Source of the DNA: Annona cherimola
Lineage: Eukaryota; Streptophyta; Magnoliopsida; Magnoliales; Annonaceae
Assembly: GCA_030490835.1 (NCBI GenBank)
Contig: CM059971.1
Location: 57,708,012-57,772,011, forward strand
Direction of reading: 5' to 3'
Length of the DNA: 64,000 nucleotides
Shown here: in pieces, positions 10,271-22,375 of the stretch
Layout: each line of letters starts with the position of its first letter
Numbering within the stretch: position 1 is the first letter of the stretch
Position numbers and translations under genes: made by a program
The notes under the pieces: generated by a model
Databases searched by the model: none
The model's input: only the letters and a program-made list of their open reading frames with translations
What the model was told of the DNA's origin: nothing

Positions 10271-10521
10271 ATAACCCAACAATATTATAAATTGTGCTGT
10301 GTTATTGGCGTTTGGGTTGAGATTAATCTTATTTACTCTTGGAATTCGCATTCTTCAAATTTGGAAGCCTCGATTGTAAATAGTAAAAGGGCAATTAGGC
10401 TAGTTAAAGGGATTAATATGCAAATTCCCATTGATGATGTAGTTCATATTACTTGCATGGAGAACACTTTTTGTAATGAGTTTTTAAGTTGATTTCTGTT
10501 GGACTCTCTGGTCAATATTCA
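10271..10521. other. Intergenic stretch
   Basis: Sequence between two MITEs. Nothing recognised. Confidence 0.5.
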
Positions 10522-10811
10522 GGGGACGTTTGGCTGGCTAAAGAAATTTCAACCAAAATTTTTTTATTAAAAATTTTCATTTTCCATAACTACTTTATTT
10601 TTTAAATTATTTTTCACATTTTTCTATACGAATTATCTTATCTTTTAATAATTTTCACACAATTATCTATATAATTAACTTGTGCATTTTAATTTTATTT
10701 TTTTTATACTTCGTTACTAATTTTATTATATAATATTATTTTCTATTAATTTGACAACTGTTGCCTGAAAAATTTTTCATTAAAAAGTTGTACTCTCAGT
10801 CAAAAGGACCC
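10522..10811. mobile_element. Tourist-like MITE, copy 1
   Basis: 290 bp with termini GGGGACGTTTGGCTGG and CAGTCAAAAGGACCC, which are imperfect inverted repeats. It is flanked by TCA at 10519-10521 and 10812-10814. It shares an AT-rich body (TTTTCACA, ACAATTATCTATATAA) with the elements at 12425 and 44754. Confidence 0.7.
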
Positions 10812-11244
10812 TCAATTTTGTTTTATATTTTTGCGTTGTGTGTATTGAAACTTTTTATATTTTTTTGGAAGGGAATGTGTATTGAAACTTGAAAAAACCT
10901 TGTTGGATGATTCGTGATACTTTTGTTCATTGTTTGACGACTCTTTGAAATTTAGAGACTGCGCAAATCCCTCATGAAACTTACATTTACTTTAACCTTA
11001 ATTTTAACTTTATTTTGAGTCTAAATTTAAATTTTATTTAAGAGTAATAAGTTTAGAATTTCATATGAATATGATCAAGCTATATATATATATTTTTTTA
11101 CAAATTAGCAATACGAGTTTATCTCTAAAAGAAATGTAACATTGAAAATGAGATAGTCAAACTAAGCATTGACAAATCCAAAAATACCTTTAAAACAACA
11201 AATTTTCATTTTATTTTTTTACAAACGTTTCTCTCATTAAATTA
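10812..11244. other. AT-rich intergenic stretch
   Basis: No gene, RNA or repeat with clear boundaries is seen. Confidence 0.5.
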
Positions 11245-11402
11245 TTGGAAGTGAGGAATATTTACGCTAAACAGAATTTTTGGTATTTTAAAGGCATTTT
11301 CTTCTATTTTATAGTTATTATAAATACAAAATTAATTTTAAAATATAAAATTACCTTTCAAATTCGAAAAATTTTATTTTCTAAAAAATATCTCACTTCC
11401 AA
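11245..11402. mobile_element. Small MITE with TTGGAAGTGAG termini
   Basis: 158 bp that starts TTGGAAGTGAGGAATATTT and ends with the near reverse complement (ATATCTCACTTCCAA). A second left-half copy starts at about 11410 (TTGGAAGTGAGCAATATT) and shares TTTGGTATTTTAAA, so a truncated tandem copy follows. Confidence 0.6.
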
Positions 11403-12424
11403 AAATCTATTGGAAGTGAGCAATATTGGTTAAAAATAAATTATTTTGGTATTTTAAAAGTGTTTTCTTATTCTTTTACTTTATTGTTTGTGGGGTATTT
11501 TCATCATTTTGACAACGCCTTAAGGTTTTGTACGCATACATGTAGTCCATATAGATATATGAGTACAAATTTCACTAAAGTGGTGACACCCTGCAATTTC
11601 ACCCACAATTGTAAGTATGGTCGAAAGACATTTTCCTTTTGATTTTATTTCGCCTACGAGGGCATTTTTTGAAAATCACAAAAAGTAACTATACCGTTGG
11701 CATGGGTATTTCATGTTTATAGATTGGGTAATACAATTTATCTAGTGGATATTATTCAGCACTCAAGTAGATGAAGTAGTGATGCTGTTAGCACGGGCCT
11801 ACAGTTTCGTTTGTTAGTTTAGTCCATAAAACAAATTTTTTATTTATTTTTATAAAACCATATATAATTACTATACCAAATTTCTTTGAGCTATCCTTTT
11901 GTGTAACCTTACTCATTTTCTATTACTTTGATGATTGCATTTAAAATCATTTACTTAAATAAAAATTAAATTTCATGCAAATTGAAAATTAATTGAACAA
12001 GGGCTCCAAAGTAATATAATTGTTTGAATTTTCACTGCATTACCAAAGCGAGCCGCGCATCAGTTCCTATGAAGTGCGGCAGTGCGGCACCTTTTTTTGA
12101 TAACTTACATCCATCTCAATTTACGCGATAATCATTCTATGAGATATTCTTATAATTTCAATACAAAGACAAAATGCTCTGCCTATCAAACTAGGGAGAT
12201 AGAAACTCCCACCTATACTAAGGAAAGATAAAATCCGCAAATCACCCTCCCAGCTCATGAATGACTCGAAACTGTGCTAGTTGAATACAAGATACTGGTG
12301 CAAACGAACTTGCCCTTTTAACTAGCCCTTTTAAGCATTATATTCAGGAGCTAGCTGATTGCTTGCATTATCATTTTATTTTTAACTAATATTGTATTAT
12401 GATTGCTGAAATCAAGCCATCATA
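11403..12424. other. Intergenic stretch with a truncated MITE copy
   Basis: Begins with the half copy of the preceding MITE. The rest is AT-rich with no recognised gene. Confidence 0.5.
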
Positions 12425-12695
12425 GGCGGTGTTCGGGAATCCAAAAAATTTTTCCACTGAAACTTTTTAATCTTCATAATTATTATATTTTTAATTATTT
12501 TTTCACAGTTTCTTATACAACGATTGTACTTTTCAATCATTTTTACACAACTGTTTATATAACTAATATATTTATTTTAACTATATTTCCTTTACTTATC
12601 ATTACCCCTGCCTTATTACATCATTTTCTACCAGTTTAATAATTTTTATACTAAAATTTTTTTATCAAAAGTTTTACTACTTCCTAAACACACCC
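12425..12695. mobile_element. Tourist-like MITE, copy 2
   Basis: 271 bp from GGCGGTGTTCGGGAAT to TTCCTAAACACACCC, imperfect inverted termini, flanked by ATA at 12422-12424 and 12696-12698. The body matches the reverse complement of the element at 44754-45034. Confidence 0.75.
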
Positions 12696-12752
12696 ATAAT
12701 TCATAACCTTTTAAGCAACAACATAAAAGTGGAAGCAGGTGTAGGCATTTTA

Positions 12753-13109
12753 TGTTGGATTTGGGCAATGAAGAAGAGTATCTGAATTTATCGATGCCAT
12801 AAATTCCATGTAGAATAACAAGAACTATTTTACTGAGTGAAGTGTCTTCCCCTACAATACTTTTTCCTGTAATATTAGCAGTCGATGAACAACTATAAGT
12901 GTAAACTTCTATGTAGGAGGGACGTAAACTCTCCTACTTATATAAAGCCTTCCTATTATACTTAAAAAAAGTGAATCAATCACTTAATGAAATTGCTATA
13001 TTCTAAAATATATAGGACTGCCACTTTTATGCATAATCTAAAAGATTACTATATATTAGGCCATCTAACATGATCTCGCAAGATCTAGTAGATCTTACTA
13101 GATCTAACA
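12753..13109 (-). repeat. 3' LTR of the copia element
   Basis: Starts TGTTGGATTTGGGCAATG and ends AGATCTAACA in + coordinates. It aligns with 51188 to about 51540. The end includes a small AGATCT-rich palindromic patch (13078-13106). Confidence 0.75.
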
Positions 13110-13329
13110 TTCTCCAACTTGGCCTCATATATTCATATATTAATTTTTTTTTTATAAAATAGAATACCTAGATTCAGCATTTGAAAACTACCTAATGAAT
13201 GCATTCGATTGAAAAACATGCTTAGCCAATGAATATGCAATTCAACTTTGATACTTAAATAAAGAAAATCTAGTTAATACAGATCATGTGAGTGATAGGC
13301 AATATTTGCATGTTTCCTGCCATGCATCG

Positions 13330-14941
13330 TGATATTATCAAACTCCTTTAATCAAAATTTTAATAGTGGATTTGCAATGATATGATATATTTATAATAAT
13401 GTCCTTCTTTAACGTTAGATAGATAAATCCTTCTGTTTCAACCGCACATAATAGTTAGGAAAATATAATGATAAAATAGAAAGAAAATATAATTTTCCAC
13501 TATAAAATACATATTTATTACATTAGTAATTGTCTCATACAATAAGACCTATTTCTTTTACATGTCCTACAAAAACACTAGACGTCAGAGCCTTAATTAT
13601 GGGATCAACTATCATGTCTTTATTGCCAACAAAATTAATGAATATGAGATGATTGCTAATAATTTTTTTGTAGTAAAAAGAACTTACCATTGATATTCCT
13701 GTTAGCACCATTATTTCTTCAGTAATTAGAGAAGCTAATCGCCAATGATTTTTTTAATACATTTTCAAAGATTTAGAAATAGAATCTACAACTTTAAGCC
13801 TTAAGATGGTTTTTTTCAATCACAATGCATGTGAGGATACTTCATGACAGGTAACAAGTTCAATTTTCATAGTAGAGTCAATAACATGATGTTGTTTGCC
13901 ACTCTTCCATGAAACTACTCCACCAGCCAATAGAAAAACATATCCGTATATGGATCTTCTGCTGTCTAAGCAATCAACATAATCTGAATCTGTGTAACTG
14001 ATTATCTCTATTTGATTGATTCACAATATGTGAGCTTATAATTGTTAGTTCATTTGTATTACTTTCTTCATTGCCTTCTAATGCTTCATTTCTGGATTAC
14101 TTTGATATCTTGCAAGTAATCTCATTGATATCAGGACTGTGCATACTTGGACATATATTACACTCCCAATGGCAGAGGCATATGGGATGAATTTCATTTT
14201 TTGCTTTTCAATCTCGTTCTGTGGACATTGATGCAAGGTATATTTATGACCTTTAAAGATTGACACTTTATATGATGAACGGTTTGACATATTAAACCTT
14301 TTAAAGATTTTTCTAATATAAGTCCTTTGTCAAAACTCTAAAAGTATCTTAAGTCTATTTCGATGGACCTTAATTCATGTCATGCATGATGATTCACCCA
14401 TATCTTTCATATCAAAATGTTTAGGAAAAAAACTCTTAGTATTATGCAAGAGACTCAAATCATTAGTAGCAAATAAAATATCATCTACATATAGAATCAA
14501 AAATATAAATTTGCTCATACTCAACTACATATATATACATTGATCTCCAATATTTTCCTAAAACTAAAAGAAGTGATAACCTCATTAAACTTTAAGTATC
14601 ACTGTTGGGAAGCTTCTTTGAGTCCATAAATAGATTTATTTAACTTCCATACAATGACTCATTTCTTTACATTTTAAAACTTTCTGGTTACATCGTGTAT
14701 ACCTTTTCTTCTAGATCCCTATTCAGAAAAGTTGTCTTTACATTCATTTGTGTAATTCTAAGTCAAAGTGAGTCATTAAGGCTATAATGATTTTGAGTAA
14801 GTCTTTTATAGAGATTAGCGAAAATGTTTCTTCATAATTAATACTCTCTTTCTAAGTGAATCCTTTAACAAGAAATTTGGTCTTGTACCTTTTTATATTA
14901 TTTTTAAAGTCTCGCTTGGTTTTAAAAATTTACTTACAACC
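13330..14941 (-). pseudogene. Ty1/copia reverse transcriptase / RNase H remnant
   Basis: Minus-strand pieces include KFIPYASAIGSVIYVQVCT and LLARYQSNPEM (about 14080-14290, the region before RNase H) and YTDSDYVDCLDSRRS with GYVF (about 13940-14015), the RNase H start of copia elements. Stops and shifts are frequent. The piece is cut at 14941, and its upstream continuation resumes at 35510. Confidence 0.82.
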
Positions 14942-16199
14942 TGTGGCGCCCAGCCCGAGTGTCAAAACATTAACCTTACTCCGGGACCGTTATTGATTGG
15001 TAAACGTGATCAGGATCGTTGCCCTGTCACACGACGGGATTTATTGGATTTTTATCTACTTAATCTTAGCTCCTTAAGAGTCAATGTCATTAGACATATT
15101 CCAATTTCCATCATGTACCTATGTAAGCCATTCTTAAACGTAATATACATCTGTTATATCATAAAACACATATGCCATCATAATATGATAATAACATACC
15201 TTAGTATTTATCCATAAAAAATTTTCTCATCCATAACCACATGTCATAAAATACTTTACATATAAACATCAATATAGTTACATTTCATACAACCATTCAT
15301 TCATATGCCATAGATAAAATTCATCATTTTTCAAAACACAACTTGTGCTCCTTGCCTCATTCTTCCTTTCACCTGTTTTTGGATTTGGAAACAAAACGTG
15401 AGTCAAAACTCAATAAGTAAGCTATAAGTTTTCAGGCAATTCATTTTGAAGGCAACACTTTTCATTTAAAACATAATGGAAAGCAATATTATACTCACTC
15501 GAAGGTATATTATAAAAACGTACTCCTTATACCCTTCATGGGTATATCATAACAATGCAATGCATCATAACATCATAGGATGGAAGTCAGCCAGGCAACT
15601 TCCGTCTCTAATGTCTCTCCCAATCCAGGGAGGCGTCGCCGGCCCTAGGCCTCTCTTAGTGACTTGGCAGCACCAAAGGAGGACAATCGGTACGTTTACA
15701 CCTTTGAGGTAGACCTCATGCTTTGTGCACATGACTTGTCATAACCACAATCCTTAACATGCTAGCATGATTTTTCATTCATAAATTCTTAAAGCACTAT
15801 TTTTCATCAATATTTGATAAAGTATGTCATAAGACATTTATCACAATTGAAATAACATTTCAACACGTATTGAACTAAAGGAATGACCATCCTTAAATAA
15901 CTTGGAAATAATTTCACAAATCCATTGTAAAATGGTTCAATGCATTTAGAAAATCATTAGCAATTATTTTATCATATTTGATAAAATAAAAATTATTTAG
16001 AAAGTCGCTTGCTTACCTGCTTCGCCTTAGCTTTCCGTATATACTTTTTCTTTGCCTTTGCAGATACACATAAGAACGACGTTACATTCATAAAAATTTT
16101 CACTTGCTTACATGTACTTAGTTTTCCAACTCATAATTCATTAACATAAATAACCCACTTGAATTCCTAGTCGGGTATGCATACATGACATGTACTTAT
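14942..16199. repeat. Left part of LTR-like A1
   Basis: Non-coding. It runs from TGTGGCGCC to the point where the foldback arm TGTTCCGGCC starts. It contains ACTCAATAAGTAA at 15408 and a GC patch (GGCGTCGCCGGCCC) near 15630. No open frame is convincing. Confidence 0.6.
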
Positions 16200-17530
16200 T
16201 GTTCCGGCCTCGTGAAAAAATTATTAGTTAAAGATTATTTTTCCTCCGGTTTTGAAAATAAATGCTTAATTAATTCCCCAGCAAAATTTTAAAGCATCTA
16301 ATTCTTTAACCGAGTCCGAAAAGTATATCACAGAAATATTTTGCATTGTGTTCCACATTCTGATTTTACATCTCTAACGAGAAAACTCTTGATTAAAAGA
16401 GCTGAATACAATAGTCCATAAAAAAATGCTTATTTTTATTGAAATAATGATGAAATGCGTAGAAAATCTTTCTACGTCTTTACAAATGCACGAAAAATCG
16501 TGTCTAACAAAAATATAAAGATAAATGAATACACTTCGCCCCGCACCGTGACTCGAATGTGTGGTATATGACGTCACGCGCCATGTCTTAAATATGAGGT
16601 ACATGACGCCACGTGCCATGACTTAAATATGAACTACATGACGCCACGCGCCATGACTTAAATGTGAGTTTACGCTTAGCCCGTCGACCAGCGATGACTC
16701 GGTTTGGGAACTAGTGAGGGGCCCGTCGGCTACACTAGTGACCCTACACAGCAAACTAAGTGCGCTCTTAGCTTCTGGATTTACACAGCAGATCAACGTG
16801 TCCCGCTTTCAGCTTCTGTACTTGTACAAGAAACCAGTGTCTCCCACATTCAGTCTCTGGATTGAATAATTGGGTGGTTTTACCAAGAAATGAATTCAAC
16901 CGAATTTTAAAAGTATTTTTGGATCAACTTTGACCATTTGAGGAGGTTTGGGCCCAACTGGGCTTGTTGAGGGATTTTGGACTCAAGAGGGCTTGTTGAA
17001 GGATTTTAAGCCATCTTGGGTTTTTTTTTTTAAAGTGTTTTGAGCCATTTTGGGCTTGCTGGAAGTTTTGGGCCTATTAAGGCTCGGGTTGAGCAAAGAG
17101 GTCATTTTTTTTCATATATATATATGTATATGTATATGTATATATATATATATAATAGAAAGGTACGTAGCCCTGTGTATTAACTTATCCCACTGTGTGA
17201 AGAGTATTTATTTGGGGAGCAGTATATAATTTTTTTTAATAATATACATATGTATATATATTTGAAAGTCTCTAAGATATATGAGTGAAAATAAAATATA
17301 TTTTTTGGGGGCCCGCTGGACAAAATATATTTTTTTTGAAGGCCCGCGGGACACATATATATGTTTAGAAAACAAAATATTCATTTATGGATGCCCGCGG
17401 GACATCTATATAAATTTAGAAAATAAAATATTCATCTTTGGATGTCGGCATGTCATCTATATAATTTTACAAAACAAAATATTAATTTTTGTATGCCTGA
17501 TGAGGTATATTTTAGTCTATAAAATTATAT
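16200..17530 (+). repeat. Left inverted arm
   Basis: Order inward: TGTTCCGG terminus, a conserved block (TCTTTACAAATGCACGAAAA), three 35-bp TGACG repeats (16569-16655), an ACTAGTGAGGGGCCCGTCGG block (16711-16730), about four GGGCTTGTTGAGGGATTTTGG-type repeats, a TA microsatellite and four 51-bp units. By eye it is roughly 85-90 % identical to the right arm's reverse complement outside the repeats. Confidence 0.85.
16569..16655 (+). promoter_or_regulatory. Three 35-bp repeats with TGACG/ACGTG boxes
   Basis: TGACGTCACGCGCCATG, TGACGCCACGTGCCATG and TGACGCCACGCGCCATG at 16569, 16604 and 16639. TGACG and CACGTG are classic plant bZIP cores. The regulatory role is inferred from the motif and spacing. 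Confidence 0.5.
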
Positions 17531-17580
17531 GATTTTGCATGTAAAAAAAAAAAAAAAGAAGAAGAAGAAAATGGAGACAA

Positions 17581-18170
17581 GTGCGGCGGAGTTCGATGGC
17601 GCAGCGGCGGTTTGAAGCTGCGTCGAGTCCATCGAATGCAAATGCCTGCAATCCTCCACTGGGTGCTTCTGCCGGGAGTTTTCCACTTGCTGATTTCAGA
17701 GGCTCTTGCTTTGCGAGCAGCAAAAACCCGGGCAATCCTCTCCATCTCAGCGTCTCTCCTGGAGATGCCAGCCTTGCTATCAATCCTTTAGGCGCATTTT
17801 ATGATCAGCAGCTCGAGCCCATTGATGAAAAGCCGCAGATTTTCAACACCCAGCAGCTAGTAAGCCAGCAACAGCCTCATCCTCCTCAGAACCCATCTCT
17901 TTTCCTGCCTTTATCCTTCTCGCCGCAGGAGCAACAACACCTTCTCCTTCCACCTCAGTGCCCGCTGCACCTCCGACCAGACCCTCGATGTCACCAGCGC
18001 CGATCTCCGCAGCCGAGTGTTCCAACTCTCCATCTTCCTGGGAGCAATATGCAATCAAGACGGCTGAGATCCTCTCTCAGCGCAAGGGACATACCTGCTG
18101 ACGATTTCTCCATGTTGCCTGATTTTGATGCCCAGCAACTTCTGAACGATCTACCGTGCTTCTCTCCACA
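17581..18170 (+). pseudogene. Captured fragment, CCCH zinc-finger-like protein
   Basis: The frame reads RLRSSLSARDIPADDFSMLP then DFDAQQLLNDLPCFSPQ near 18060-18170. This resembles the conserved segment after the zinc fingers in plant arginine-rich tandem CCCH proteins (SRLRSSLNARDIP..., LLN-LSCFSQ). The upstream Gln/Pro-rich residues are of unknown source. Neither zinc fingers nor a proper start are present. GC content is far above the surroundings. It is a captured piece, unlikely to work. Confidence 0.55.
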
Positions 18171-18413
18171 GGTGGCTCGCTTGTATTCCGCGTCTGCAGC
18201 TGGACCAAAGCTCGTCGGTGATCTGCAGCATCTTGCCGGAGCAGCCGCTCGGTGGTGCGGCCGCTTCGGATGCCAAGGACGGGAGGGACATCCACCGCCT
18301 GATGCAGGAAACCGCAGGGAAGGCCCCGGAGGGAGCGGCGCCGGGCCGACGTGGCTGAGTAACGCGATTGTCAGGCAGCATAGCCCCCACTACACCGCCA
18401 ACGGGAGCTTCCT

Positions 18414-19105
18414 TCATCTCCAGACGGCGTCCGACTCCACGGCTTCCTGCGGGAACCCATGGGTCCCACGCCAGATCCTGCAGCGGAACGCCAGCGGCGG
18501 TGGCAGCAATGCCAGTGACTCCATGATCGCTGCCGCGATGTCGCACGGTTCGGCCAATTTGAATATCGGCTCGGGGTGCGGCGGAGAGCAGAACCGGGCG
18601 GGCAATAGCGGTGACGGGGAGCTTGCGGAGACTGATGCGAGGGCCTGGTTGCCGATTGCCATCTGTTGACCGGCGACATCCGTCGGAGCAGCAGGCGGTG
18701 ATGAAATTCGCAAATACGTCAGTTCGGCATCTATGGGTCGTTCCAAGTCGCCGCCGACGACGACAATCATCTTCCACGGGACTAGGCTCGGAGTCTGGCC
18801 AGCACCGGTGTTGGCATCGTTCTTAGCCCGAGGATTCGGAGACGCCGGAGATACTGAAGCCGGACTTGATCTCCCCAGGACTGAACATCCTGGCAGCACG
18901 CCGGAGAGCATTGGGCCAGCTGGTATCCCATCCGATAACCGCCGGAGTATGTCGTCCACCAACTGCTCTCACCCGAGCCTCCATCTGGGCCATCTCCTTC
19001 ATGTTGGGTTGGAGGCCCTTTTCCCACCATCTTAGAGCTTTAGCAATACCAAGGCTCATCTGCACACGACCAGATTTTGCCCTGCTGGATTTCATTTCAG
19101 CTTCC
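18414..19105 (-). pseudogene. Captured fragment of an unidentified plant protein
   Basis: Minus-strand frames read SDFHGTKLVLQEAEMKSSRA, ALRWWEKGLQPNMKEMAQME, then after a frameshift near 18960 GIPAGPMLSGVLPGCSVLGR, SLVPWKMIVVVGGDLERPID and AELTYLRISSPPAAPTD. Composition and continuity look like real coding sequence with one shift. I do not recognise the family. It points opposite to its neighbours. Confidence 0.5.
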
Positions 19106-19345
19106 TGCAAAACCAGTTTGGTACCATGAAAATCGCTGCTCTTCAATGAACATCTCAAGGACTTGAATCGGCGATGACACGCAACAGCAGACGACGACCT
19201 TCTGGACGGAAATGAGGTGCAGAGATGCGGCGGGCAGGGCGACACGAGACTGCTGCTGCTTCTGCTCAGAATCTTCGCCATGATTGCCAAAAATGAAATC
19301 TTTACCTCCTTCGAAATCCAAATTTCAGAAGACCAGGAGAGGGAG

Positions 19346-19463
19346 ACGATGGCAGTAAAGAGGCTGAACAGTGGCCATTTCCAAGGCGATCGTGAGTTCC
19401 TAGCGGAGATGGAAACGATTGGCAAGGCGAAGCACCGGAACCTGGTTCCCCTGCTGGGTCTGC
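19346..19463 (+). pseudogene. Captured fragment of an LRR receptor-kinase domain
   Basis: [20 protein letters not shown] followed by [17 protein letters not shown]. This is protein-kinase subdomains II-IV (the Lys of AVK and the Glu of helix C) as in plant EMS1/PSKR-type receptor kinases. The glycine loop and all of the C-lobe are missing. It is only about 40 residues. Confidence 0.75.
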
Positions 19464-19541
19464 TGGTGCTTGCGGTAGTCTTGCACCGGATGGGTTTCCG
19501 TCAGAAACATGGATCCGTAGCAGCCCATTCTCCTCTGCCTC

Positions 19542-20110
19542 ATGAACAAACGCCTCCGCGCTCTCTGCAAGAAATACAACCGGATGCTCCAGATGGAGAA
19601 AAGCCTCCCCCAAGGAAAAGTCCTCAGCAAAGACGTCCTCCGCTCCAAGCCTGCGGTCTCCGTCCTCATCGATGAATATGAGAAGCTTCAGCAGCCTCTC
19701 TCCAACGCCCTCCAGGAGGAGCTCGCCCTCTATAACCACACTCCTCGGCCTGACTCGCAGCCGGAACTGCCCCCCCGCAGCCACCGCCTCCGACTCCACT
19801 GCTTCGGAATCGCCGGTGGAGCCAGCGATCGAAGACCTGCCCAGCCTCATCTACTTCGGGAGCCTCTTCGACGTGAAGCAGCAGAGCGAGTTCACCTCCA
19901 CAATGCTGACGTGGACGCATGAGCGCGAATGCTGCCTCACCTACGACTACGTGACGGATGACGCCACTGATCTGCTTAGGGAGAAGGACTTCGACCTGAT
20001 CTCCTTGCTTGGTGGCCTCGTGATCGTGCGGCCGCCGCATTCCAGCTTATCACACAAGAACGCGATCCGAAGCTGCGTGCAGCATGCCAATTTGTGGCTT
20101 GCCAATCGGA
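19542..20110 (+). pseudogene. Captured fragment of a conserved plant protein of unknown function
   Basis: The first frame reads [20 protein letters not shown] and [21 protein letters not shown] second frame continues with DLPSLIYFGSLFDVKQQSEF, ERECCLTYDYVTDDATDLL, DFDLISLLGGLVIV and SLSHKNAIRSCVQHANLWLA. These belong to one known type of plant protein with a basic N-terminal helix and a conserved middle region, here split by a frameshift between about 19680 and 19790. I cannot name the function. The fragment ends where the TTCCGCG repeats start. Confidence 0.65.
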
Positions 20111-20240
20111 CTTCAGCGGTTCCGCGTGGACGCAGTTCCGCGGCAACAAAATCCCATGTGAATGCAGTTCCGCGGAAACGATTTTCCGTGGCGACGAAGT
20201 TCCGCGGGAACGCTCACAGCTGCCGAGTCGCCTATAAATA
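20110..20240 (+). promoter_or_regulatory. TATA module with repeated TTCCGCGGAA boxes (left copy)
   Basis: Several GTTCCGCGG/TTCCGCGGAA palindromes (20116-20210) precede TATAAATA at 20233-20240. The downstream sequence (to 20375) holds GAGAGCTCTCCC at 20297-20308 and a poly-A/T stretch. The same order occurs in reverse at 30880-31220. This looks like a promoter and start region reading toward the 145-bp repeats. Confidence 0.6.
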
Positions 20241-20371
20241 GAGGCCCTTGGCCCTTTCATTCAGGAAAAAAAAAAACACAACGGAGAACGGGGAAGGAGA
20301 GCTCTCCCGCGCTGAAGAGAGGTTCTCCATTTTTTTTTTAGTTAAAAAAAAAGAGAGTTTCTTTCTGTTAT

Positions 20372-20402
<31 letters not shown>

Positions 20403-20409
<7 letters not shown>

Positions 20410-21545
20410 TTTTCAAAAACTACTTTTCTCAACGTGGATACTTCCCCGATTGGCGGGTTGAATTGACACACGGATTAAGTATATTTTCTCTTTTAAAAAT
20501 AAAATAAAAATATATATGTGTATATTATATATATATATACATATACATATACATATATATTATTTTCAAAAACTGCTTTTCCCAACGTGGATACTCCCCG
20601 ACTGGCGGGTTGAATTGACACACGGGTTAAGTATATTTTCTCTTTTAAAAATAAAATAAAAATATATATGTGTATATTATATATATATATATACATATAT
20701 ATTATTTTCAAAAACTACTTTTCCCAACGTGGATACTCCCCGATTGGCGGGTTGAATTGACACACGGGTTAAGTATATTTTCTCCTTTAAAAATAAAATA
20801 AAAATATATATGTGTATATTATATATATCTATATATACATATATATTATTTTCAAAAAACTACTTTTCCCAACGTGGATACTCCCCGACTGGCGGGTTGA
20901 ATTGACACACGGGTTAAGTATATTTTCTCTTTTAAAAATAAAATAAAAATATATATGTGTATATTATATATATATATATAGATATATATATATACATATA
21001 TATTATTTTCAAAAACTACTTTTCCCAACGTGGATACTCCCCGACTGGCGGGTTGAATTGACACACGGGTTAAGTATATTTTCTCCTTTAAAAATAAAAT
21101 AAAAATATATATGTGTATATTATATATATCTATATATACATATATATTATTTTCAAAAAACTACTTTTCCCAATGTGGACACTCCCTGACTGGCGGGTTG
21201 AATTGACACATGGGTTAAGTATATTTTCTCCTTTAAAAACAAAATAAAAATATATATGTGTATATATATATATATCTATATATACATATATATTATTTTC
21301 AAAAACTACTTTTCCCAATGTGGATACTCCCCGACTGGCGGGTTGAATTGACACATGAGTTAAGTATATTTTCTCCTTTAAAAATAAAATAAAAATATAT
21401 ATGTGTATATTATATATATACATATATACTATTTTCAAAAACTACTTTTTCCCAACGTGGATACTCCCCGACTGGCGGGTTGAATTGACACACAGGTTAA
21501 GTATATTTTCTCCTTTAAAAAATAAAAATAAATATATGTGTATTT
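20403..21545 (+). repeat. ~145-bp tandem repeat, 8 copies
   Basis: Each unit holds TTCCCAACGTGGATACTCCC, GGCGGGTTGAATTGACACAC, GGGTTAAGTATATTTTCTC and a TA-rich part. Period is about 143-155 bp. Open frames through it are low-complexity and not genes. Confidence 0.9.
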
Positions 21546-21969
21546 TCTATAAAAATATATCAAAATACACGTATATATTCAAAGGCATCCAAAAATCAAT
21601 ATTTTGATTTCTAAAATTACATAGATATCCCGCGGGCGTCCAAAAATTGAGATTTTGATTTCAAAAATTACATAGATGTCTTGCGGACGTCCAAAAATTA
21701 AGATTTTGATTTCAAAAATAGATATCCCGCGGGCATCCAAAAATTAATATTTTGACTTCTAAGATTATCTAAATGCCCCGCGGGCCTCCAAAATGAATAC
21801 TTTGTCCCGCGGGCCTTCAAAAAAAATATATGTATTTTTAGACTTTCAAAAATATATATATTATATAAAAAAAATTCATATACTTTTGCCTGAGTAGATA
21901 CTCCCCAAACAATGAGATAAGTTGATACGCAGGGCTAAGTACCTTTCTATTATATACAATATATATATA

Positions 21970-22330
21970 TATATGGGAAATGATCAGTGCATGCGACTGC
22001 ACCGTGCAGTCCATGCACTGTGGGCCCCACCTGATCATTTTCCATAAATCCATCCCACCCATTGTATTTAGAATTGTTCACTTTATTACCATACTAATTT
22101 TCATCCAAATCCAACATGTGTGTAGTCTCCGTCTTAAAATGGTGCAAAATCAACGTAATAAAATAGTTTAATATAAATATCAAGTTTAAAGTGGTTTTTT
22201 CAACATCTAAACCGTCTAAAGTATGATTTATATATGGATAAATGAGTGTATAAAGTTTCATTACAATCTAATATGTGTGGGGTCCATTTTACAGCGGAGT
22301 CCGACTGCACAGGATCGGTTCCCTATATAT
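21970..22330. repeat. Segment in the right arm only, with inverted ends
   Basis: Starts near GGGAAATGATCAGTGCATGC and GACTGCACCGTGCAGTCC, ends near GTCCGACTGCACAGGATCGG. It has no match in the left arm and is probably a small element inserted after the arms formed. GTGCAGTC-type ends face each other. Confidence 0.45.
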
Positions 22331-22375
22331 ATATATGTATGACCTCTTCGCTCAACCCGAGCCTTAATGTCCGAG

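Noticed and set aside
10241..10492. 83-residue plus-strand frame after the first MITE
   Set aside because: Part of it is MITE arm, and no protein features are seen.
18151..18777. 208-residue minus-strand frame in the captured mosaic
   Set aside because: High GC leaves several frames open. Other frames here match protein-like segments better, so this one is probably a shadow.
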